43,346 nt of DNA from Plantago elongata (GCA_036897095.1 JAYMSP010000706.1:1-43346); one strand, 5' to 3'. Shown: positions 1-17,488, numbered from the stretch's first letter. The notes: a model not told the origin generated them from the sequence alone. A program made the numbers and translations.

Positions 1-600
1 TTTTAATATTTTAAATTATTTTATAGAAATTTTTATATTTTTTTGTTAAAAAAATTAATGATTAAAAAGATTATCAATTTTTTATTTTGTTTATAATTTT
101 AGTATATTATAACATTTTTATATTTTTATTTGTTTACTAAATTTTTGTAATATTTATATTTTTTTATAATTTTAATCCATTTTTTAATATTATTTTAATT
201 ATTTTATAATATTCATTAATTTTTTATATTATTTTTGTGATTTTTATTCAATTTTACAATTTTTAAAAATTAAATTTATATTATTTTCAAATGACAAAAT
301 CTAGAATTAATAAGGAGGTGACATGTGTCATTAGTTACATTTGTTATTTTTTTTGGTCAAAATTGGATAAATTGGTCAACTTTGCCTGAAAATTGATCGG
401 AGTACCTAAATTAAAAAGGGGTGTTATGTTTAGTACAACAATACCATTCTAGAGTACCTAAAATGGCGGTGTCTCATTCTGGAGTACCTAAAAAAAACTT
501 TTACTCTTCTATTGTCTCTGTATTGATGACAAAGTTTTACTTTTCGTAGGAGCAAACAGCTTGCGGATCATGTCCCATTGCAATTTATGAAGCGAAATAC
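1..600. other. AT-rich intergenic flank
   Basis: No coding region is visible. The first 300 bases are almost pure A/T with long T runs. Between about 400 and 500 the short phrase ggagtaccta or a close variant recurs three times, suggesting a decayed repeat, but no ends or target duplications could be defined. Confidence 0.5.
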
Positions 601-1934
601 AAAGCAAATAGCAAACAGTATTGCGGTTCAATGAAGAGAAGCTGAAGTTGCCAGTAAAATTTTGAGGTCTCACAAAGTAATATGTACATACATGACAGGG
701 TTAAGCAGCTAAACATTCACTAGAGAGCATATTTAGTTTGGTCATTTCTTGTGAGGACACTACAAATTTTCTCCTCTGTATTTGCAGAGCAGAAATTCAT
801 TTATGTCATTGAGTTGTGCAAGAGCGAACTGCTTCGTCTTTAGGAGAACGTTCGATCTACCCCTAAGGATAGTGTCTGCAGGTATAAAAATTCAAGATTA
901 TACTTGCATGATACTTATTTTTTATTTAATTATTTTTTATGTAAGTATAATCTCAGAGGTTTCTTACTTTGATTATGTAGTTTTCAAAATTAATTTACTA
1001 TATGATTTAGAATTAAATCATAGTCAAGTGAAGGGTGAAAGGTCAACTAACACAAAATGATCGATTATTAAATAGAATCATGCCATTTTCTAATCATAAC
1101 CTTTTTTTCGTTTAATCATAACCTTGATTATTGTATATTGATGAATGATCGTTTTCATTCACTATAGGCTATTATTTTTGTATGTTCGTTTTTTTTAGGT
1201 TTTTTTTATTAACTTGGACACTGGGAAACAAAGAAGTAATGAGTAAAATCTAATTTGGAAAAGGAGTGAAATAGAACAAAAGTAAAAACATCAAAATGTA
1301 AATATTCTGAATTAAAAATGTTTCTTTTTCTAAATTTAGTATCTGCATGCCTTAAATGAGAGAGAATGTAGTGCAACTTCTATTTCCAGGATATAAAGAA
1401 TGTTAGTTTGAGTATTAGATGTGGCAATAAGTAATAACTTGTCTGGGTAACTGAAAACATTTACTGTAATAAGTAATACCTGATAGTTTTGGTGTAATAA
1501 CTACCTTATAGACTTTGCATAGACAAACAAAATATTCTAACAGTATCCTGTTCTTTAGGCAAACAACACTACACCTTGTTTTAAGCTAAAAATAACAAAT
1601 CTCCATCACAAATTCCATTTGAGGTCAGTAACATTTCATTGTCCACAATGAACGTTGAGGCCATAAACAAGGTGACACTGGTAAACTATAAAACCAAATG
1701 TCTTGTAATACAGAATACGCCTCTCCATTGTCTTACTTTTAAGACTTCTGTTCTGGGGGGCGATCGAATAAGAGAGAAGAAACCTGGCGTTGTGAGGCGA
1801 ATTTGAACAAGAGGAAGAGAGAGAACATCGGAGAGATATATATTCTCTCAAGCTTTCTTTCTTCCTTGCTGTTGTTATCTTTACAATCCAGTTTGATCCC
1901 CTTCTCCTGAAAAAAAATAAATTAACTACCTAAC
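600..1934. other. Intergenic region upstream of the H+-ATPase gene
   Basis: No intact gene is seen. Around 637-700 a short stretch resembles the exon 10/intron 10 junction of the downstream proton pump (see findings). Just before the pump start codon there is a TATA-like gatatatat near 1835-1843 followed by a pyrimidine-rich leader with cttt repeats, the usual look of a plant core promoter and 5' UTR. The transcription start is not directly visible. Confidence 0.4.
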
Positions 1935-4900
1935 ATGTCGTCCGATTTGGACGATATAAAAAACGAGAATGTCGACCTTGTAAGTATCCTTCTTTTCGTA
2001 TTGCTTTACATTATTGTTTGTTTTCTTCATCCAACATGAACATGGGGTGTTTACACGGTTTTCTAGTTACTTTGCCTTATAAAAGTCAGAAGCAGCTTTA
2101 GAAGGCTCGAGCAACACTCACTGAATCATTTTGTATTTTGGCTCTTGAAGAAGCTGATTTTGGAAATGTTGTGTAGGAAAATATCCCCATCGAGGAAGTA
2201 TTCACGTCGCTAAAATGTACAAGGGCTGGTTTGACGTCCGATGAAGGGACCAAGAGGCTTGAGCTGTTCGGCCCCAACAAGCTTGAGGAGAAAACCGAAA
2301 GCAAGTTCCTCAAGTTCTTGGGTTTCATGTGGAACCCTCTCTCATGGGTCATGGAGTTAGCTGCCATCATGGCCATTGTTCTTGCCAACGGCGGGGTAAA
2401 AAATTTTCTTCTTCAGATACGAACTATACATTAATAACACGGGCATCTTATAAAATAGTGAACTGATCAACATTTAAAATGATCGATAACAGGGAAGACC
2501 TCCGGATTGGCAAGACTTTGTTGGTATCATGGTGTTGCTTATCATTAACTCTACCATTAGTTTCATTGAAGAAAACAACGCTGGAAATGCTGCTGCTGCG
2601 CTTATGGCTGGCCTTGCCCCTAAAACTAAGGTACTGAGAGATGGCAAGTGGGGTGAGCAGGAAGCTGCTATCCTTGTCCCTGGAGATATGATCAGCGTGA
2701 AGCTCGGAGACATCATCCCTGCTGACGCTCGTCTCTTGGAAGGTGATCCTTTAAAGATTGATCAGTCTGCTCTGACTGGAGAGTCACTTCCTGTTACCAA
2801 GTATCCTGGCCAAGGAGTGTACTCTGGTTCTACATGCAAGCAAGGTGAGATTGAAGCCGTGGTTATTGCCACTGGTGTTCACACCTTCTTCGGTAAGGCT
2901 GCTCATCTTGTTGATAGCACCAACAATGTTGGACACTTCCAAAAGGTATGATTGAATTTGAATCCACTGTATTCAGGGCGATTCAAGTTGTTCAAACGCA
3001 CAGTAGTAATTCTCATCGTTATGTGTTCAGGTTTTAACTTCCATTGGGAACTTCTGCATTTGCTCAATTGCTGTGGGAATGTTGATTGAGATTGTAGTCA
3101 TGTTCCCTATCCAAAATAGGAGGTATAGAGATGGGATCGACAATTTGCTCGTGTTGCTAATTGGAGGTATCCCGATTGCCATGCCAACAGTGTTGTCTGT
3201 AACCATGGCTATTGGATCTCACCGTCTATCAGAGCAAGGTGCCATCACCAAGAGAATGACTGCCATTGAAGAAATGGCTGGTATGGATGTGCTTTGCAGT
3301 GACAAGACGGGAACTCTGACTCTCAACAAGCTCACTGTCGATAAATCTTTAATCGAGGTGTTCCCAAAAGACTTGGACAAAGATGGCGTTGTCTTGCTAG
3401 CTGCTAGGGCTTCCAGGACTGAAAACCAGGATGCTATTGATGGTTCGATTGTCAACATGCTCGCTGATCCTAAAGAGGTACAGGCACAAAACATCCGTGA
3501 TTATCATTCGATATACGTGTACAGTGTACTGATGAACCCTTCAATTAATTACTCTCATCTTTTGTTGTATATTTAGGCAAGAGCAGGAATTACAGAAGTA
3601 CATTTCTTGCCCTTCAATCCAGTCGATAAGCGCACTGCAATAACATACTATGATCCAAATGGTGACTGGTACAGATCCAGCAAGGGTGCTCCTGAGCAAG
3701 TAAATATTATCCCAAATTCCTTATATGTAGTTACACGGAAATTCTTTTTCAATTAATTCTCTTCTCATTGTTCTTTCCTTTTATAATTGGGCAGATCATT
3801 GAACTCTGCGAACTCAAAGGTGATGTCTTGAAAAAGGCTCATGAGATCATTGACAATTACGCAAACCGTGGTCTTCGTTCTCTTGGTGTTGCACGACAGA
3901 ATGTGCCGGAGAAAAATAAGGAGGGTGCTGGTGCACCTTGGGAGTTTGTTGGTTTGTTGCCATTGTTTGACCCCCCAAGGCATGACAGTGCTGAGACTAT
4001 CAAGAAAGCTCTTGATCTTGGAGTCAATGTTAAGATGATTACTGGTGATCAGCTAGCCATTGGCAAGGAAACTGGCCGCAGGCTAGGTATGGGAACCAAC
4101 ATGTATCCATCTTCATCACTTCTTGGCCAATCCGGTGATGAGTCTATTGCTTCGATCCCCATTGACGAGCTTATTGAAAAGGCTGATGGCTTTGCCGGTG
4201 TCTTCCCAGGTAAAACAATAAGACATAGCACCTTAAACGTTTGAGACGATTCTTGCAATTTCTCACACTGTTTTATTCCACAGAGCACAAGTATGAAATT
4301 GTGAAGAGACTACAGGACTTGAAGCACATCTGCGGTATGACCGGAGATGGTGTGAACGATGCTCCAGCATTGAAGAAAGCAGATATTGGCATTGCTGTAG
4401 ATGATGCAACTGATGCCGCCCGTAGTGCATCAGACATTGTGTTGACCGAGCCAGGGCTTAGTGTGATCATAAGTGCGGTCTTGACTAGTCGAGCCATCTT
4501 CCAGAGAATGAAGAACTATACCATATATGCAGTTTCTATCACAATCCGTATCGTTATGGGATTCATGCTCATTGCTTTGATCTGGAAGTTTGACTTTGCA
4601 CCATTCATGGTCCTCATCATTGCAATTCTCAATGATGGTACTATCATGACCATCTCTAAGGATAGGGTCAAGCCATCTCCAGTACCCGACTCATGGAAGC
4701 TCAAGGAAATCTTTGCTACCGGTGTTGTACTTGGAACATACATGGCCCTCATGACCGTTGTTTTCTTCTACCTTGTTGCTGATACTGACTTCTTCACAGT
4801 AAGTTCTGACCCTCCATCCTTGCAAAGAAAAAATAAAGGAAACTTGCTTACTAATGTAACATGTGCTTCGTATAGACCTATTTCGATGTGAAGTCCATGA

Positions 4901-5778
4901 GAGATAACCCGGAGGAGCTTACCGCTGCCCTCTACCTTCAAGTGAGCATTATTAGTCAGGCACTTATATTCGTAACAAGGTCACGAAGTTGGTCATTTGT
5001 CGAACGCCCTGGTTATATGCTTCTCAGTGCCTTCTTTATTGCCCAATTGGTAAGTTTAACCTGGATCAACAACAACTTGACTCCTGAGCCCTGATGCTAG
5101 CATAGTTTTCTAAATTAAACTCTGCATGTTGTGGCAGTTGGCTACTGTAATTGCCGTATACGCTCACTGGGAATTTGCAAGAATCAACGGTATTGGATGG
5201 AGATGGGCTGGAATCATCTGGATGTACAGCATTGTCACTTACATCCCACTTGACATCCTCAAGTTCATCATTCGCCATGCCCTTACTGGTAAAGCTTGGC
5301 AAAACATGATGCAGAACAAGGTAAAACACGTCAAATAGAATCTACACATTCGCCTCTATATGATTTCTTTATATCTAATAACTGCTGGATGCATATCAGA
5401 CTGCTTTTACGACAAAAAAGGACTACGGAAAGGGCGAAAGAGAAGCACAATGGGCAGTGGCTCAGCGTACACTTCATGGTCTCTCAGCTCCTGATGCTTC
5501 TGCTTTACTCCAAGGCAAAGATAACTACAGGGAGTTGTCTGAAATCGCTGAGCAGGCTAAAAGAAGAGCTGAAGTTGCAAGGTAAGCAACAAGACCCTGT
5601 AAATTTTAGTTTCACAAAGTCATAACATATGTATTTTTGTAACGCGTTTCAAATTCACTCATATAAAGGCAAATGTTGCAGGCTGCGGGAACTCCACACG
5701 CTTAAGGGACATGTCGAATCTGTAGTGAAGCTGAAGGGATTAGATCTTGATACAATGCAACAACATTACACTGTCTAA
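1935..5778 (+). CDS. AHA: Plasma-membrane H+-ATPase (P3A-type, AHA family)
   Basis: ATP-driven proton pump of the plasma membrane, which energises secondary transport and acidifies the cell wall. Eleven exons with GT-AG borders keep one frame: 1935-1979, 2177-2395, 2493-2945, 3031-3477, 3577-3699, 3795-4209, 4284-4798, 4876-5049, 5138-5320, 5400-5581, 5682-5778. They give about 950 aa, normal for AHA proteins (about 948-956). Visible in order: N-terminal EEVF/LKCTR segment; actuator TGES near residues 183-186; DKTGTLT with the phosphorylated Asp near 330; nucleotide-binding KGAPEQ near 424-429; hinge TGDGVND near 587-593; membrane helices with ILNDGT; and the C-terminal autoinhibitory region ending HYTV. 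The penultimate Thr (about 949) is the known phosphosite for 14-3-3 binding in this family. The start was chosen because exon 1 encodes the usual short acidic leader. No break or missing key residue was found, so it looks functional. The exact isoform is not assigned. Confidence 0.96.
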
Positions 5779-7011
5779 GAGCTTTTACTTGATTGTGGGC
5801 ACATTGTTTTGGCTGCTAGAATACTGGATAATCGAGGAACATGACGAATAATGATAACTATTTGTGTTTTTTTTTTCCTTTTTTTTCGTCATAGAAAAGT
5901 TCAAACGTCGAGCAAAACTGAAAAAAAAAGGGGGGAAGGAAGAGGTTTTGGATGTAATCTTTGTAAGATAGTCACAAAACTAAAACCCCAAAATGTTATA
6001 CTTACATATAGTTATGATAATAATATACTGATCACTCTTTCTTCTCTCATTTTGATTAATTGAAGTAAAATTTCAGGTCCTCTTTCATTTCTCCACTCAA
6101 ATCGAATATTTTATACACAAAAAATTTCAATTTCAATTGAAAAATACTACTCAAATTCTATCCCAATCAGTCTCTATCATTAAAGTCGGAGTACGAGGGT
6201 AGTTTGATGAATTTTAGTTTTGAAACTTGTTCTTAATGAAAAAGAAATGTAAGAATGACTGGAGGAATAAAATTTAATTTTGCTTATTATAATTTACTAG
6301 ATATTAATATAAGGATACGTGTAATATTTCTCTTAAAAATGGGACTAGCTCAATGGATAAAATATGATCAATTATTCACCTTATCAATCGTGCATTTTAG
6401 TATTATATTCGACACATAAAATTCATTGAAATTTTAAAATAATTTTATCCTTGTTAAAGTTACTCCATAATTTTAACCTTATTCTCCTTCCTCCTTACTA
6501 ATCCTCTCCGAGTCTCCACCACCCACCACCACTTATCAGTTTTCGAATTTTTGTTGATGTTAAAATTGATTATTGAAAAGATATTTAAATTAGTATTGAA
6601 GTAATCAAGTTTTAAACATGACATTGTTCTTGAGAAATTAAATGGATTGAGCTTAAACCGTTGTTTAGAGTTTTCGCTGTTGAATTAAGCTTATGCCACG
6701 TATTCATTTGTTATAGTCTCAAACCACATGTTGAACAGTAAATCTGAAACGCTATTACACTCTCAAACTTGATAACAAAGGAATAGTCGAGTGCCTTAAT
6801 GACATGCTCCGTCACCGGCCATCCAAACCTCGCATCCCACCGACCACCTTTTTTTCACATTCCCAACTCCCCTACCCAAAAAATCAATACATGACAGTGT
6901 GATATACTGATTAGTCGAAAATTTATCGTATGCCAGATGAAAGAAAGAACGGTAAAATTATATTATTTCGTAAAAATAGCCCTTAGATTACGAAATCATA
7001 TCCCCTACCGT
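5779..7011. other. Intergenic region between pump and hAT element
   Basis: No gene is visible. The first few hundred bases presumably hold the H+-ATPase 3' UTR, including T-rich and A-rich runs near 5870-5935. Positions 6092-6169 form one copy of a dispersed repeat whose other copy is at 39958-40036. The rest is AT-rich without clear structure. Confidence 0.5.
6092..6169 (+). repeat. Dispersed repeat, copy 1 (partner at 39958-40036)
   Basis: About 78 bases are shared with 39958-40036 in the same orientation. They start with an identical 20-base block (ccactcaaatcgaatatttt) and end with a shared caaattctatcc. The intervening bases match with small differences. It may be a fragment of an unidentified transposable element. 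Confidence 0.55.
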
Positions 7012-7553
7012 TAGGGGTGCAAACGAATCAAAACGTTTGCAAAATGTTCATGAAAACGTTCGGTCAATATTTAGTTCGTGTTCGGTTTGACCGAACCGAA
7101 CATGTTCGTGTTGTTTCGAACCGAACACGAATACTTTTACTTTTTATCGAGTGTTCGCGAACACAAAAAAAAATTATATTTTTAGACTGCATAAAAAGTC
7201 ATTATGCAATTAATTAATGGTATTTTAAGCTTACAAATTTTCATTTGAACTTTATTAGTGTTGGTTATGATGTTGTAGTATATTATTTTGTTTAATTGTA
7301 AAATTTATACCTCATATTTTTTTAAAAATATAAACGAACAATCGAATACAAAAGAACGGACCTGTTTAATACAAAGGAGCCGAACATGCGAACCGAACAC
7401 GAACACGAACAATTGAAAAAATATCGAACCGAACACGAGCACTAATTTTTAATGTTCTTCGAACACAAACACAAACCGAACATACATTCGAATGAACGAA
7501 CGAAGAATAATTTTGCCAAATATTCAATTCGTTCGGTTCGTTTCTTACCCCTA
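7012..7553. mobile_element. Non-autonomous hAT-type MITE
   Basis: The element begins TAGGGGTGCAAACGAA at 7012 and its end, read on the other strand, is TAGGGGTAAGAAACGAA ending at 7553, so the termini are inverted repeats. The flanking octamers are cctaccgt (7004-7011) and cctaccct (7554-7561), a 7/8 target-site duplication of the 8-bp length typical of hAT transposition. The interior is full of cgaaccgaacacg-type subterminal motifs in both orientations, as in other hAT MITEs. At 542 bp it has no transposase ORF, so it must have moved in trans. It sits about 280 bp upstream of the MCM5 start codon. Confidence 0.85.
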
Positions 7554-7687
7554 CCTACCCTATAATACCCAAGTGTAATATACCTACAATTTTAGGGACC
7601 CATGTATAATATTCACAAGACAAAACGTTTCCGAACTCAAGAGGCTCATTACCAATAATACCCCCCACAGCGCCACGTCTTACATCC

Positions 7688-7695
7688 TTCCCGCC
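7688..7695 (+). promoter_or_regulatory. E2F-type binding site (distal of pair)
   Basis: TTCCCGCC matches the core of the E2F/DP consensus TTTSSCGS. It lies 135 bp upstream of the MCM5 ATG. MCM genes in plants and animals are established E2F targets at the G1/S transition. That the site is bound here is inferred from sequence and position. Confidence 0.7.
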
Positions 7696-7700
7696 AATCA

Positions 7701-7708
7701 TTCCCGCC
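7701..7708 (+). promoter_or_regulatory. E2F-type binding site (proximal of pair)
   Basis: A second identical TTCCCGCC, in the same orientation and 13 bp from the first. Both are followed by aa. Paired sites close to the start fit S-phase control of the MCM5 gene that begins at 7830. Confidence 0.7.
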
Positions 7709-7829
7709 AAAAGAATCCTCACAAACCCTTGTTTCTTCTTCTCCACCTGACCAATCCAAATCAATCGCCATTTCATTTTTCGCACACAAAAAAACCTAAT
7801 CACAAATTCAGAAGCTCAGAAGGAGAAAA

Positions 7830-12926
<5,097 letters not shown>

Positions 12927-14503
12927 GCAACACTCACAGGAGTGGAGCTTTCCAATTCAATAGCATCGCATACTGGGTACATTGGGGTGATGAAGGACCT
13001 CCAATGTATTCCAATGTTATGGCCGATTCGAATTCTTGTCTGTCTTGCTGTTTGTATATATGAAACAAGTAGGGAATCAGTGTTCTTTTATCTGTGTAAC
13101 TAGGATGTTGAATCACTAATTAATTCATGCCGATAATTTATTTTAGAGCTGTTGTAGATTTGATTCTGCCTGCTTTACATCATGTGGATTAAGCACGGAT
13201 AAGACGTACTATGTCCAGTATCTTAAATAGTGATAATGGAATCTCATCATGGAAATGCAGAACAATATTTTGGTTTTGTAATTTAAGAGCCTAATCACAT
13301 ACCTGATCGTTGAAAGGTAACATGAGCAAATTATATCTTTCATAGCCTTGCTACATGATTAGTAAAATAAAATGTTCTATTTTGCAAGTTAGAAGTGGAA
13401 AATGATACTTTACATTCTAAAGATATCTTTCTATATGGAGTTTTATTAACATTTAAACGCGATGGTGTGTTCGCTTGCATTGTGCATCCAGTGGCCTAGG
13501 TCAATCAAAGATTTGCCATGCTTCTCTGAACCGGCTAAGGTACCTGTGTGCAAAGATTAGTGAGCCATTTGAATCATAATATATACTTCGCCATGAACAA
13601 TCTTGTTACGAATGGTAACCATCAAAAGACTGCATAATAATTCGGATCCATCTTCTACATTACCTGAGTGAAGCAGAGCTCATTATTTAAGTACATCCCC
13701 TTTACCATGTACACATATGATATAACTCAATTTAATAGTTAGAGGTTACAATTACCTTTGCAGCAGATACTTTAGAGATCATATAACTCTGTTTGGGAGC
13801 TTGAGGGCACATTCTTTAGAGGTCAAATAATTTTGTCATCTATGTAACTCTGTACTCCCAAGTCATTGCCTCATATATATCTTTATGGTGCATGTTTGTT
13901 GCCAGTTCCTTTAGCAGATAGACAGCTGCAACCTGAGCCAAAACATCAAAAAAATACATAATAAGAATCAAAACAAACATTTCTTTTCAAGAAACAGATG
14001 AACAATGAGACATTTCACAATCAAATGCACATTATGGGAGAATCAGAGTTTCTTTTTCCTAGCTTTCTTTCAGTTTCCAATAGAAGAAAGAGAGCTTATG
14101 CATTTATTCCCCAAAAGAGATTCAAACAAAAGTTTTTCCTCTAAAAGGAAAACAAATAGTATTATTAACATCTCCCAGAGTGCATAGAAAACTCACACAA
14201 TACTTCAAACTATTTGGTATATATATAGTTCCATAACTGATAACACATCCTAAAAAATCGTGAAAATTTATGAGATACATAGAAACCAAGTACCAAGAAA
14301 CAGAACTGGTAATAATAGCTGAAAGGGAGTTAGAATTTTAATGATCACTAATCTTAGAATTTTTTATAGATATATGCCTGCATATGCAATTATTCAAAGT
14401 CTATTGAACCTGGGCATATTGTAGCGGTACAGTATATGGTGGCATTCTATTTCCGAATGAGTACATTAGCTTAGACAGTTAGATAGAATCTAAGTAGTTA
14501 TAT
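12927..14503. other. Intergenic region after MCM5
   Basis: The first part presumably carries the MCM5 3' UTR. On the minus strand, 13446-13543 has an acceptor-like border followed by 32 open codons containing GKSLIDLGHW and a stop, and other short open stretches lie at about 13650-13960. They do not join in frame and I do not recognise them; they may be a decayed gene fragment or chance. The rest is AT-rich with no recognisable gene. Confidence 0.35.
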
Positions 14504-14702
14504 TGAATTAGAATATTTAGTATAATCCTAAACTAGTTGAAGTTCGATAATAATCATAGACTAGTGAGAATTCCTATTCTCGTTATATATACTCCATTAG
14601 ACTTTATAACGGGAATAGAAATTCTAACTCAACTCTAACTAATATACGATTATACTATCGGACTCTAACTAGTTTAGGATTATATTAAATATTCTAATCT
14701 AA
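14504..14702. repeat. Long imperfect foldback (MITE-like hairpin)
   Basis: Two arms of about 90 bases are reverse complements. The left arm contains taatcctaaactagtt (about 14522-14537) and ctattctcgttat; the right arm contains ataacgggaatag and aactagtttaggatta (about 14667-14682). The loop lies near 14590-14607. The structure fits a foldback MITE; a small-RNA hairpin is another possibility. No clear target duplication was identified. Confidence 0.65.
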
Positions 14703-14863
14703 TATTTACACATAATGTATCAGTTAACATGATTTTAAAAAATCTGAGTTGGTAACTAAGAACAAGAACTCCATTAGCCTCTGAAAGAAGTGTAATAAAC
14801 TTACTCGATGAATCATGAATCAGTAAAATCCTGTCACATCTACTTCCCGTCAAAATTAGTTGC

Positions 14864-14993
14864 AAAAGCTGAACAGAGAACAGAGCCTACTCACACGAGA
14901 TTGTATTATTGTTTGAGGAGATACATCATCTTCAGAAGCTTGACAGGAAAAGCTGAACAGAGAACAGAGCCTACTGACACGAAAAGCTGAACA
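14864..14993 (+). repeat. Short direct repeat upstream of the F-box relic
   Basis: A 35-36 base unit beginning aaaagctgaacagagaacag occurs at 14864-14899 and again at 14948-14982 with one mismatch. A partial third copy (cgaaaagctgaaca) lies at 14980-14993. It may be a local tandem duplication in the promoter or leader of the following F-box sequence. Confidence 0.7.
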
Positions 14994-15033
14994 TGACAGT
15001 TACCTAGTTCATCAACACCACCTACCTCCCTCG

Positions 15034-15960
15034 ATGTCGGACCTCCCACCTGAACTATTTTCCTGCGAAATCCTCTCCCGATTTCCGGTCAAAGATCTCC
15101 CCCGCCTCCGCTGCGTATGCAAGTCCTGGCGCGACCTAATCGCGGAGCCATCCTTCGCCAAATCACATCTCACTCATCTGCAAAGCCCTCCAATTCCTCC
15201 ATCTCCCTCATTCTCAGAGGTGAGCTCAGTTCTCGTCTCTTCTCTCTCTCTCTCGTTCTCATCTACCAACGCTTCGCCAGCTCCTAAACCAAATCGACTC
15301 AACTCCAGTTCCTTCAACAAACACGTATCTGTCATCCTACGGGCCCCGAATCGTGCAAACTTATGGACGATGTAAACGACATTTGATCTTGTGGAATCCG
15401 ACTACAACGGAGCAACACAATGTAGCTCCGTTGTTAGATCGTTTGGTTACTGAGAAATCTGTAGGTTTATACCATTCTGTTATTGCGTTAGGTTTTGACT
15501 CCACTTGTGATGTTATAAGATTGTTAGAGTTTCGCAGGTGTTTGATCCGAGATACATGAGTCTCAACTCTGAGGCTTTCGTGTATAGTTTGAAGTCGTGT
15601 TCCTGGAGGAGGATTAAGGATGTTCCGTATAGGATTTCACGGTTGAGGGGTGGGGTGTTTGTTAGTGGTGGATTGCACTGGCTTTGTAAAGCGTCGTTAG
15701 AGAAGTATGCCGGTGATTGCATTTGGGAGTGTTGGGGGGATGTTTGCGTTTGAGATGTTACTACCAGGTCCAGTTTGATCGATTGGATGTATGGTTGATG
15801 AAGGATTACGGAGATGAAAGTTTGTGGACTAAGCTGTTTTCGGTTGGAGAAAATAGGTGACTACATTTTGCAATTCAAACTTGCCAGGTGGGAACTTTCA
15901 GGCTAGTTGCTTACTTTGAGTGTCAGGGGAAGGTTCTTATCCAACTTGCCTGCTGGACTG
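15034..15960 (+). pseudogene. F-box protein pseudogene (F-box/kelch-associated type)
   Basis: The first frame opens with an excellent F-box at residues 3-36 (LPPELF, EILSRFPVKDLPRL, CVCKSW), the Skp1-binding module of SCF ubiquitin ligases. It ends after 113 codons. Further homology continues in other frames: a short DDVNDI piece near 15367, LWNPTTTEQHN near 15390-15425, GFDSTCD near 15495, SLNSEAFVYSLKSCSWRRIK near 15560-15620, GGLHWLCKAS near 15668, then WLMKDYGDESLWTKLFSV near 15790-15845. These are the usual landmarks of plant F-box associated (FBA) domains in the right order. At least four frame changes are needed to link them, so the locus looks dead as written. An assembly error is possible but unlikely for so many shifts. 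Confidence 0.8.
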
Positions 15961-17362
15961 GACCAAAATGGGATTATCACTAGGGAAGAGCACTAGTTGT
16001 TATAATCCTCTATGTTTTATCCTTAATAAACTATCCTACGCTATTTTTAAGATACTTTACTCTTCTTCGTAATTATAAAACACCTACTTTCAGTAGAGTA
16101 AAAGTTTGTCGAATCTCATTAATTACTCCTTAAAATTTTTTTAGGGAGTGATCAAATGAACGGAGAGTTTTACATAATTGTAAATTTGAGAATGGACCAT
16201 AATACTTTTATGTAACATGAAAATGTAACAATTTTATTATTTTATATGTCTTTTATTATAAATTTAAAATAAAAGAATAAAATAGAACTCCTACCACCCA
16301 GTGCTATTAAACCTTCAGCCTAACGCCCTACCAGTCCAGTGTAATATGGTTGAACTCATTAGTACTGTCCATGTTTTTAGAGTGAGCCTGGAAGGGATTT
16401 ATAAGGTGGATCCCTTCCAAGTTGGATTAGCAAAAATTAGGTTTAAACTTTCATGGATTGGGAGTTTAAACTGCACAATTAGAAGACTGAATAATTTGAC
16501 CTACTTTAACTCAGCTTACTTTGAAAAGTTAAATTACCAAGATCGCATACATGATACAACAATTATGACAAATCGTCGGTAAAAATTGAGTTATATAAAT
16601 AGAGAGGAGCATAATTAAAGAGATTTCTTTATTAAAAAGAAATTAATAACTTAATCGAGACGCCTCGATCTTGTATGTACAAAATATATTTATAATATCG
16701 GGGTCAATTAAATTATGTTGATTTCTATTTTCCTTCAATGATTTCAACTATCAAACTCATTAAAACTCTAACAGCTACAAACTCATTTTACATGTCTCAT
16801 ATTCGTAGACAAATGATAAAAAAATTGTGAAACTAATGTTAGTAAAAAATGCAAATTACCATAAAGTGCACAACAAATTGTTGATACAATTTTAATTCAT
16901 CATCGTAAAGAAAGTGTAATTTAATGTTTAACCTATATTATACTTGCGGCACATGCATTTCTAATATGTAAAGTTTATAATTTTGAAACGACAAATAAAT
17001 ATTATAAACTTAAAAACATTCTATGTTACAAGAATCTAAACCAACCGAAACAAAACTAATTTTATCATTACATTCATCAAAATTGAGACGATGCTTGGCG
17101 TCTTGATCCTTCAACTTTCTAATGTGAAGTTTGTAATTTAATATGTGATGTTGATCCCGTCTCTCTGCGTATCTGCAGAGGTCATATCCTTTCATTTTCA
17201 CATTATCATCTCTCAACTCAGTTAACCATTAGTAGACAAGTCATGAAACTAGTTGAGTTTTGTACTAGTGTTAGAAGTTGGTAAAAAGAATTTGAGTCTC
17301 CATTCCATTCCATTCCCATGTACATTTTCAAAATAGTCTTCTTCTCCACCCTCCTTCAAAGG
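15961..17362. other. Intergenic region
   Basis: AT-rich sequence with no recognisable gene. A small hairpin with ggaaggga/tcccttcc arms is present at about 16389-16418. Open stretches at 16301-16582 (+) and 17010-17216 (-) resemble no family I know and have no supporting signals. Confidence 0.5.
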
Positions 17363-17372
17363 TATATAAATA
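17363..17372 (+). promoter_or_regulatory. TATA box of the DCN1-like gene
   Basis: TATATAAATA lies 126 bp upstream of the ATG at 17489. This would place transcription start near 17395 with a leader of about 95 bases, a normal arrangement for a plant gene. Confidence 0.6.
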
Positions 17373-17488
17373 AATTCCTTGGCACGAAGAAACCTCACAA
17401 ATAAACCCCATTAACATCACAACACACACACACATTCCATCGATTTCGAAAATTTCACTTCTCAATTCCAAAACACCGATTAACAAAA

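Noticed and set aside
782-1060. 92-codon open frame
   Set aside because: It starts with TTG rather than ATG, turns into AT-rich low-complexity translation and resembles no known family.
13446-13960. Possible unknown minus-strand gene after MCM5
   Set aside because: Short open stretches with splice-like borders can be seen, but phases do not fit and in-frame stops intervene. Kept only as a remark on the intergenic region.
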